From positions 1 through 16,000 of the forward strand of contig SXXD01000138.1 of assembly GCA_005789685.1 (NCBI GenBank): DNA of 16,000 bases, given 5' to 3'. The stretch comes from Burkholderiales bacterium (GTDB lineage Bacteria; Pseudomonadota; Gammaproteobacteria; Burkholderiales; Burkholderiaceae_C). The number at the start of each line of letters is the position of its first letter. The first letter of the stretch is position 1. A program made the position numbers and the translations under genes. This document shows positions 6,558 through 13,683 of the stretch, one piece after another. The notes under the pieces were generated by a model, which ran no database searches, was not told the DNA's origin, and saw nothing but the letters and a program-made list of their open reading frames with translations.

Positions 6558-9500
6558 GACCATACCCCTGCTGTACTAGACGGCTGATTCAATTTGAATG
6601 CTTCGTCCAAGGCATGGATGAGTTCGTAGGATGGCTTATTGACATAGCACCCCTGCCCGGCTTGATCAATGCCCCGCAAGTACAGATAAATGGCACCGCC
6701 CACGTGCTGCTCGTAGTTGTAATTTTTGAGGCGAGACTTTAAGAGTCGGTGAACAGCCAAGATGTACAAGGTGTATTGCACATCGTAGCGATGACTGAGC
6801 ATGCTGCCAGTGATGTTGTCATGCGAATAGTCGGGTAATTTGTTCGACTTGTAATCGAGCACGTAATAGCGACCTTGGTGCTCAAACACAATGTCCATGA
6901 AGCCCGTTAGCAAACCATTCAATTGCTGCGCCTGCAAAGCAGGGCGGGCTTTGTTGGGATGCAGCGAAGTGCTAATGAGTTGATCCATGTACAGCGTTGA
7001 AACACCATGCGTTTTGAACGTGAAGCCCATTTCTGGCCACGCATTTTGGGTGTTGAGCTGAGACAAACTAAAACAATGTTGATCTGACCCCAATTGTGTG
7101 AACTGAGAGCTTGCGCATTGGCGGATGAGTTGCAGGCAGAGGGCTTGGTCTTCGGGGCCAAGTTGCAGGCTGTCGGCTTGGTTTTGCCACCAGCCTTGCC
7201 ATCGAATTTTGACTTCCGCCAAGAGGTCTGATTCGTTTTGCAAAAGCGGCCAGCCTTCTTTCAGTTGCCATTCGAAGATGTCGTGTAACAGGGTGCCATA
7301 GGCACTGCCTGCAGGAAAATGATTGAACGGGGGTTGCTCCGTTTTTGCAGAGGGTGCGTCATCTGCCACGAGCAGGTCATTGGCGGTGGTCACTGGGTTG
7401 TCAATTTGAGAATCTAACCAGCGCTCTTCGCGCGCAAGTCCCGAGTCTGCGACCTGCCATTTGAAATCGCTCATCTTACGAGTCAGTGCACTGAAACTGG
7501 CCGTCCAACCTGCATTGGGCAACACGCGCGATGGCGATCTTGCAGCAGTTGGCGCTTGTAAGTGGGTCGCATTTAAGGGCTCATACAACTGCGCATTCGC
7601 TTCGGGCGCATGAACGACTTCAATGTCATCACAGCTTGTCCAAGCCTGCAATTTTTCTTGCAGATCATCGGCAGAATTTCGCTGTAACAAAACACTTAAA
7701 GCACTTTGTGCGTGTGTCTCTTTGCTTTTGAAGTCACCTTGGCGTTTGGCAACGCCTGCCCACATGGCTTGTTGTGCACGCGTGAAGGCAACGTACAACA
7801 AACGAATGTCTTCTTGGAGACGTTCTTCGGCCGTTCGAAGTGAGTCATCTTTGTCTTCTCTGAAATTGGAGACAAAAGGTAAAAACACCAAGGGGTATTG
7901 CAAACCCTTGGCTTTGTGAAAGGTGATGACTTGGACCAACTCGGCATCTGTTTCAAGACGCATTTGCGCGCTCTCACCTTGTGCATGAGGATTTGACAAT
8001 TGATCGGTGAGGAACCGAAGCAATGCAGATTCACCTTGCAACTGAAGGCTGGCCGATTGCAGCAATTCACCGAGGTGCAACAGATTGGTCAAGCGCCGTT
8101 CAGCGGTATCGCCTTCGGCTTGCATGCGCCTGCCAATGTCTTGTTCGTGAACCATTTTGTAGAGCATTGGCAAGAAGCCTTGACGTTGCCAGGTGTGGTG
8201 CCATGCATTGAAACGCTCTACCCAAATGTCCCAGGCTTCTTCTGCACTGAAAACCTGCTCTATTTCAGTCAAGCTGAGGCACAAGGTGCGAGTGGTGAGC
8301 GCAGCGCGCAGCAACTTGGCATTGCGCACTTGTAAAACGGCTTCTAAAATACAGGCCAAATCGAGTGCCTCGCGTGTGGCGTAAACACTGTCACGGTCTG
8401 ATAAGTAGACGCTTCGAACGCCGCGTTGAGCCAAGGCTTGGCGAATCTTTTTGGCTTCTTGGCCATCTCTGACCAAAACTGCCATGTGACCGGGTTGAGC
8501 GAGGCCTTGATTCAAGATCGAAACCATTTGCGTGGCGCAAATTTGCGCCATGTCTTCACCGTATTGCGCGCCACTCAGGGGTTTGTCGGCGGCCAAATAC
8601 CATACCGTGAGCGCGGGCAGTTTTTCACCATTGGCCAAGCGAAGACTTTCCGCTTTGGCAGGTGTGGGTGTTTTCACACGTTCAAACGGCACTTCACCAA
8701 AAGGGTTTTGAGCCGTTGCAAACAGGTGGTTAACGGCGTTGACCACCTCATGGCTGGACCTGAAATTTTCTGTGAGGGTCCAAATGGATTCAGCCGAATG
8801 CCTTGCGTTCAAGTAGGTCGGTAAATCGGCGCCTCGAAAACTGTAGATGGCTTGCTTCGGATCGCCAATCATTATAAATGCGCTGGCATTGTCTTGCTCT
8901 GCGTTGACTTCACTGAGAGCCTCATGATTTGGCAAGTTTGCTGCGCCATAAATGCGCGACAACGATTCATATTGCCAGGGGTCGGTATCTTGAAATTCAT
9001 CCACCATGGCCGCCGGAAACTGCGCGCGAATGATCTGAGGTAAGCGGCCGTCTGGTGCATGCAATGCCGCGTGCAATCGCTGTAGCAAATCTGAAAAATC
9101 AAAGCTGGCCAAACTTCTTTTTTGCAGCAAATACGCACGGCCTACTTTGAGTGCGACGTGTTGCAGCAAATTTACACCCACTTCAGGCTCGCTTTGACGC
9201 TCAGCCATCCAAAGACCTATTGCAGTCCAGACGCCATGAGCGTTATCAATCGGATTGGCCCCGCCCCTCAAACCGGCGTTGAGCTTTTCAAGGGTAAATT
9301 TGGAAAGTGCATCCATGTCTGCCTCTTCACCAGAAGCCCACTCTGAAAGATGGCGAAGAAAGTATTCGTGCTTGTTGACTCGATAGTGATTGCGATTCAA
9401 ATCATTTTCAAGCGCCTTGCTCAACAGGCCCAGTGCCTGAGGCATGTTGGTCAACAACAGTTGCCTGGCTTGCGCCTCTAAGTGCAAAACACGTTCTTGC

Positions 9501-10192
9501 CAATGAGACCAAGCGAGCACCAAAGCTTTTGGATCTGGATCTTGCGAGGCATCAGGAAAACCGCCTGGTGACTTCTCAAACTTTTGCCAAAGCGATTGAA
9601 TATTTTTCAGCAAAGCTTCGGGTGTCCCACCCAAATCCTTCATGGCACCCAGTTGCTTGACTTCAAGGGGATACAGGTATTCCCGCCAATAGTCTTTCAC
9701 CAGCTTCAACTTCAAAGCCGGTGCATCGTCTAAGCGCTTTTGATCAAACAAGCTCTGGCTGTCAAAAGCATGCTGGCGCAACATGCGACTCGACCAGCTG
9801 TGAATGGTGTAGATGGCCGCTTCGTCCATCCACTGCGCGGCTTCTTCTAGGCGCTCAGCGTGCTGCGCATTTAAATCGGTGCCCAAGCTTTCTTGAAGGT
9901 GCAGCAAAAAATCATCTGCAACATGAGACTGCCCCCTGAAAAATTGGGCAGCCTGCGTCAATCTGTCGCGGATGCGATCTCTCAGTTCTGCTGTGGCGGC
10001 CTCGGTAAAGGTCATCACCAAGATTTGAGGCGGCATGAGGCTCGGCCCTGACCAAGCATGTCCCAGAATGAGACGCACATAAAGCGCGGCCAATGTCCAA
10101 GTTTTGCCAGTGCCTGCGCTGGCCTCAATAAGTTGAATGCCCTTCAAAGGCAATGTGAGAACATTGAGTTTTTGCGTTTTCAATTGACTCAT
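6554..10192 (-). CDS. recB: Exodeoxyribonuclease V beta subunit RecB
   Basis: RecB is the 3'-5' helicase and the only nuclease of RecBCD, and it loads RecA after Chi. The protein has 1212 residues (E. coli 1180). UvrD-like helicase motifs are complete: Walker A EASAGTGKTWT (23-33), MTFTEAATAELRDR (60-73), Walker B MVDEFQDTDPWQYESL (396-411), IGDPKQAIYSFRGAD (442-456), ITFHKAKGLQYPLV (756-769) and LLYVAFTRAQQAMW (798-811). A low-complexity linker (about 850-955) leads to the nuclease domain with YGTLLHDIFEW (His970), GFMDIVFEHQGRYYVLDYKSN (Asp1100, Asp1113, Lys1115) and HRYDVQYTLYILAVHR (1134-1149). All nuclease metal ligands are present, so the enzyme should be active. Its ATG overlaps the recC stop by four bases (ATGA), with GAAGG nine bases upstream inside recC; its stop overlaps recD in the same way. 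This indicates stoichiometric, coupled translation of the three subunits. Confidence 0.97.
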   Translation of the reverse strand: MSQLKTQKLNVLTLPLKGIQLIEASAGTGKTWTLAALYVRLILGHAWSGPSLMPPQILVMTFTEAATAELRDRIRDRLTQAAQFFRGQSHVADDFLLHLQESLGTDLNAQHAERLEEAAQWMDEAAIYTIHSWSSRMLRQHAFDSQSLFDQKRLDDAPALKLKLVKDYWREYLYPLEVKQLGAMKDLGGTPEALLKNIQSLWQKFEKSPGGFPDASQDPDPKALVLAWSHWQERVLHLEAQARQLLLTNMPQALGLLSKALENDLNRNHYRVNKHEYFLRHLSEWASGEEADMDALSKFTLEKLNAGLRGGANPIDNAHGVWTAIGLWMAERQSEPEVGVNLLQHVALKVGRAYLLQKRSLASFDFSDLLQRLHAALHAPDGRLPQIIRAQFPAAMVDEFQDTDPWQYESLSRIYGAANLPNHEALSEVNAEQDNASAFIMIGDPKQAIYSFRGADLPTYLNARHSAESIWTLTENFRSSHEVVNAVNHLFATAQNPFGEVPFERVKTPTPAKAESLRLANGEKLPALTVWYLAADKPLSGAQYGEDMAQICATQMVSILNQGLAQPGHMAVLVRDGQEAKKIRQALAQRGVRSVYLSDRDSVYATREALDLACILEAVLQVRNAKLLRAALTTRTLCLSLTEIEQVFSAEEAWDIWVERFNAWHHTWQRQGFLPMLYKMVHEQDIGRRMQAEGDTAERRLTNLLHLGELLQSASLQLQGESALLRFLTDQLSNPHAQGESAQMRLETDAELVQVITFHKAKGLQYPLVFLPFVSNFREDKDDSLRTAEERLQEDIRLLYVAFTRAQQAMWAGVAKRQGDFKSKETHAQSALSVLLQRNSADDLQEKLQAWTSCDDIEVVHAPEANAQLYEPLNATHLQAPTAARSPSRVLPNAGWTASFSALTRKMSDFKWQVADSGLAREERWLDSQIDNPVTTANDLLVADDAPSAKTEQPPFNHFPAGSAYGTLLHDIFEWQLKEGWPLLQNESDLLAEVKIRWQGWWQNQADSLQLGPEDQALCLQLIRQCASSQFTQLGSDQHCFSLSQLNTQNAWPEMGFTFKTHGVSTLYMDQLISTSLHPNKARPALQAQQLNGLLTGFMDIVFEHQGRYYVLDYKSNKLPDYSHDNITGSMLSHRYDVQYTLYILAVHRLLKSRLKNYNYEQHVGGAIYLYLRGIDQAGQGCYVNKPSYELIHALDEAFKLNQPSSTAGVWS
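6565..6569 (-). promoter_or_regulatory. Ribosome binding site setting the recD start
   Basis: AGGGG on the minus strand lies seven bases before the ATG at 6557 and only one base before the ATG at 6563. This selects the downstream ATG, which also overlaps the recB TGA in an ATGA. The site sits inside the last codons of recB. Confidence 0.6.
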
Positions 10193-13100
10193 GCTGCACC
10201 GCCTTCAATTGAAGCTGCATGGATCAAATCGCCGTACAAAAGAGGCGCCCAGTTTGGCAGTCCTTCAATGAGTGGATCAAAATTGTCGAATGATCTTTGA
10301 ACATACAAGGAACGCGCCAAATCGGTGCTTTCAGAAAAACCATCGGAAAATTCTTTGCGCGCCTTGTCCAAGGCCATCTCGATGATATGGTCAGCCGCCA
10401 CTTCTTTGCCTGACTGGGCACTTCGGATTTGCTCTGACACAAATGCCAAGCCTGCTTTCAGGGTCGTGGGCAAGGGCTTAGCCCAAGCCTGCGCATACAC
10501 GGCCAGCCACTGTGCCAACAAATGTTTTGCCGCTTGAGGCGACATGGCGGGCAACACCGCCACAGCATCCAGTCCGACGGCCACAGAGCTGACTGTCCAA
10601 CCTGCAGCGCTTAACAGCACATGATTGGGCCAGAGATTGATCAAGACATCGGCGCGAGCAGATTGTTGGTCTTTTTGACCTGTGGCCACCGCACCGGGCC
10701 GCCTGCTGAGTTGCAGTATTTGAATAGGCTCAGAATCAATTGGCAACTGATCGGCTGAACGCAGTTCTTGGCGCAAACCAAGGATCTCGGCACTGATGCG
10801 CACATCACCCCAAGGCATGGCAATGACAACAGCCACGGATTGAGCTGGCAGCTGGTGTGGGTATTTTTCTAAATAAGCATCAGCCCGGTCAATGACGCGA
10901 AGTGCCGCATCGTATTGCTGTTTCAATGCCAATTGTCCTGAGGCTCCCATTGGCAATTGCCCTAGCAATTTTTCAGCTTCAAGTTGCAGTTCGATGTCTT
11001 CGGCTTCAAGCAATTGGCGACCCAAGGCATACCTGTCTAACCCATTGAGAGAGAAGTTTTCATCATCTAGCATGGCCTCTTCAGGACCTTTGAGCAGAAC
11101 ACCTAAGCGACTGCGCCAATAAACATCGACAGGTTGCCTGAGCAATCGCATGCATTCCTGAAGAGGCCATTCTGAAATAGCGGGAAATTGGGCAGGGGCC
11201 TTCTCAGAGTAAGTAGGCGCAGAAAACGAAGATTTCAATTCAGAGCCAGTGCTCTGCGCTGCTTCCCAATCGTCTGCGTAAGTGAAGAATTTTGAATCGG
11301 GCTTGAAGTATTCGGCAGAGAAAGCTTGCAAGGGCTGCAAGACGGCCTCGGGCTCGGGGGAGAAACGGGCCTTGAAGGTATCACGCAGTTGAGCGACCAA
11401 GACAGAAGGCGGCATCTTCTGATTATCTGTAGACCTGCGACCTTGCCAACTGATGTAAAGTTTTTCGCGGGCTGACAAAAAAGCTTCCAAGAACAAGTAA
11501 CGGTCGTCTTCGCGGCGCGAGCGATCGCCTGCAAGCCGATGCGTGGTCATCAAATCAAAATCGCGAGGCGTGCTTTGGCGGGGATAAGCGCCATCGTTCA
11601 TGCCCAGCAAACACAGGCCCTTGAAGGGAATGGCGCGCATGGGCATCAGGGTTGAAAATTGCACCCCGCCACCAAAGAAACGTTGCTTCAGACCTGTTGA
11701 CTCAAGGCCCGACAACCAATGTTCGCGCACCACGGTTAAGGGCAATGGCTCTGATAAAGCAGCCTGGTCACACAAGGATTGCCATTGCGTCAGTTCTTGC
11801 TTTAAACGCAGCAACATGCGTTCATCGGCTTCGTTGTCGGCTTCAAAAAATCGCGCCATCAAGTCGTGCATAACCGAGCACCATTCAGCAGGCGCATGAT
11901 TGGCATTCAATTGAGCCAAGCTACTAGACACAGCCTCCAACCACTGCGCCAGATAGCCCACCTTCAAAGCACTCAATCCAGAAACTTGAGGCAAGGGCAA
12001 GACACCCTGCCATGCCGCATTGCCTTCGGCTTGGCCGGCGGCATAACCCAATATCAAACGTTGTAATCCGTAGGCCCAAGTGTTTTGCTGTGCATGCGGC
12101 ATATTGCTGGGCACGCCCCACTTTTGTCGGTGCGTTGGATTCAAGCCCCAGCGCACAGTAGCGTCCTGCAACCAGTTTTTCATGGTTTGGACATCGGCCT
12201 CGTCCATTTGAAACTTAGCTCGCACGGCCGACACTTCAAACAGGCTGAGCCATTCCGACAAAGTCACCCTTGATTCAGGCAGGTTTAACAAAAACTCAAG
12301 CGCTTGGACCAGCGGCACCTGACGCGGCGTGGTGTCTGCCACTGAAAAAGGAATATGCCGGGGATGCTGAACTGGAAAACGACCAAACACCGCTTGAATG
12401 TGCGATGAAAAGTTGGCCATATCGGGCACCATGACCATGACATCAGCTGGCTTCCACGTTGGATTTTCATCAAACCATGACCAAAGTTGGTCGTGCAAAA
12501 TTTCAACTTCGCGCTGCGCTGAATGCGCCTGGACCATTTGAATACTGCCATCGTCGGGCAAGGATTCAGGCTGCTCGGGCATGGCCTTCAAATTCAAAAT
12601 ATCAGACTGAATATGCTGCAAACGCGAAGGGCAAGCTTGATCTGCTGGATCTACAAAAAAAGTTTGCTTGCTCATGACGCTCAGGGCGTTTTCAGGCTGG
12701 TCAAAGCGCTCTAGCGCGTGCAAATAATCTCGACCTTGTTGCCCCCACGAAGAAAGCAGCGAGTGCTTCTGCGCCACCAGGTCCATGTCATGGCCCCAGT
12801 ATTCTTGGCAAGGGTTTTGAACCATCATGATGACTTGACACCAGCGACCCAAGGCCGCCAAGGCCTCAACCACTTGCATGGGCAAGTTGGAAATACCGAA
12901 CACCACAATGCGAGGCGGCAAACCTTCTGGTTTCAAAGCTTTCGCTTGCTGAACCTTGTGCATGAATTGCGAATGCACGTCGGCCCTGGAAAGGCATTGA
13001 GAGGAAAGCTCGGGGGCTTGCGTTTGCAACACATCTTGTTGAAGTTGCTGCCACAGATGTGCTTGCCAAACTTGGTCGAGAGGCATGACTTTGCGCTCAG

Positions 13101-13608
13101 CTTTGTGTCGCAATACATATTGGCCATTGCCCCAATCGGCGAGCCAATTGGCGCGGTAGCTCTGGTAACCATCAAAAACGTCGGCCACTTGCTGTGCCAA
13201 TTGATACCTTTGACGCCCATGTGGATCGTCTTTGACGTAAGCCAGCAAAGGCGCAACTTGGTGTGATTGGGCAAAATCAGGCAGCAAGCGCCACAAGCGC
13301 CAAACCAAAGCTTGTTTGTCAAAAGGCATGGTCAAAGGCACCACCGCTTGGCCTAATACCAAACGGTACATGCGCCAAATAAAGCTAGAGGGCAATTCCA
13401 TTTGCGTGGCTGCGCAAATACCCATGGCGCTGTCATCTGCCAAGGCCATTTCAAGCCAGTGCTTCATGCCATTGCTTTGCACCAACAAGGTTTCGGGCAC
13501 CAAGGGGGCCAAGGGCTGGCTGCGAAACAGGCCAAGCGTGAGATCGCGCAGGTCTTCTAGGCGGTTGCCATGGAACACCATGAATCCTGCTTGAAATGCA
13601 TTGGACAT
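10189..13608 (-). CDS. recC: Exodeoxyribonuclease V gamma subunit RecC
   Basis: RecC is the structural subunit that splits the DNA strands, feeds them to RecB and RecD and reads Chi in the 3' strand. The protein has 1139 residues (E. coli 1122). Early motifs are HGNRLEDL (13-20), LVQSNGMKHWLEM (42-54) and ELPSSFIWRMY (71-81). The central hallmark is FSTLMPMRAIPFKGLCLLGM (651-670), followed by GDRSRREDDRYLFLEAF. As expected for RecC, the helicase fold lacks a Walker A motif. The start may be the ATG at 13608 or at 13581; E. coli RecC aligns better with the second, and neither has an ideal ribosome site (AGGA lies three bases before 13581). It is the first gene of the recC-recB-recD-exonuclease block, 75 bases after the kinase gene. 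Several residues at positions that read Chi in E. coli differ here. Confidence 0.95.
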   Translation of the reverse strand: MSNAFQAGFMVFHGNRLEDLRDLTLGLFRSQPLAPLVPETLLVQSNGMKHWLEMALADDSAMGICAATQMELPSSFIWRMYRLVLGQAVVPLTMPFDKQALVWRLWRLLPDFAQSHQVAPLLAYVKDDPHGRQRYQLAQQVADVFDGYQSYRANWLADWGNGQYVLRHKAERKVMPLDQVWQAHLWQQLQQDVLQTQAPELSSQCLSRADVHSQFMHKVQQAKALKPEGLPPRIVVFGISNLPMQVVEALAALGRWCQVIMMVQNPCQEYWGHDMDLVAQKHSLLSSWGQQGRDYLHALERFDQPENALSVMSKQTFFVDPADQACPSRLQHIQSDILNLKAMPEQPESLPDDGSIQMVQAHSAQREVEILHDQLWSWFDENPTWKPADVMVMVPDMANFSSHIQAVFGRFPVQHPRHIPFSVADTTPRQVPLVQALEFLLNLPESRVTLSEWLSLFEVSAVRAKFQMDEADVQTMKNWLQDATVRWGLNPTHRQKWGVPSNMPHAQQNTWAYGLQRLILGYAAGQAEGNAAWQGVLPLPQVSGLSALKVGYLAQWLEAVSSSLAQLNANHAPAEWCSVMHDLMARFFEADNEADERMLLRLKQELTQWQSLCDQAALSEPLPLTVVREHWLSGLESTGLKQRFFGGGVQFSTLMPMRAIPFKGLCLLGMNDGAYPRQSTPRDFDLMTTHRLAGDRSRREDDRYLFLEAFLSAREKLYISWQGRRSTDNQKMPPSVLVAQLRDTFKARFSPEPEAVLQPLQAFSAEYFKPDSKFFTYADDWEAAQSTGSELKSSFSAPTYSEKAPAQFPAISEWPLQECMRLLRQPVDVYWRSRLGVLLKGPEEAMLDDENFSLNGLDRYALGRQLLEAEDIELQLEAEKLLGQLPMGASGQLALKQQYDAALRVIDRADAYLEKYPHQLPAQSVAVVIAMPWGDVRISAEILGLRQELRSADQLPIDSEPIQILQLSRRPGAVATGQKDQQSARADVLINLWPNHVLLSAAGWTVSSVAVGLDAVAVLPAMSPQAAKHLLAQWLAVYAQAWAKPLPTTLKAGLAFVSEQIRSAQSGKEVAADHIIEMALDKARKEFSDGFSESTDLARSLYVQRSFDNFDPLIEGLPNWAPLLYGDLIHAASIEGGAA

Positions 13609-13662
13609 AAATGAAGGGCTTGCTGCTGCGCGTGAATCTTGATTGAATTATCGACTCAGCAC

Positions 13663-13681
13663 AGGCTCACAGGCTGAGCCT
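13663..13681 (-). other. Hairpin after the histidine kinase gene
   Basis: A perfect 7-base inverted repeat (AGGCTCA 13663-13669 and TGAGCCT 13675-13681, loop of five) starts two bases after the kinase stop codon on the minus strand. It would form at the end of the kinase mRNA, ahead of recC. No U-run follows, so as an intrinsic terminator it is incomplete. It may stabilise the 3' end or only dampen read-through into recCBD. Confidence 0.4.
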
Positions 13682-13683
13682 TG

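Noticed and set aside
8426..8824. Plus-strand open frame of 132 codons inside recB
   Set aside because: It is a shadow of recB on the other strand, with no domain and no promoter or ribosome site.
12718..13266. Plus-strand open frame of 182 codons inside recC
   Set aside because: It is antisense to recC, whose protein sequence is clearly conserved here. The frame is His/Leu/Gln-rich with no recognisable motif.
13647..13652. GATAAT on the minus strand as a recC -10 element
   Set aside because: No acceptable -35 hexamer lies 16-18 bases upstream and there is no extended -10, so a recC promoter is not supported here.
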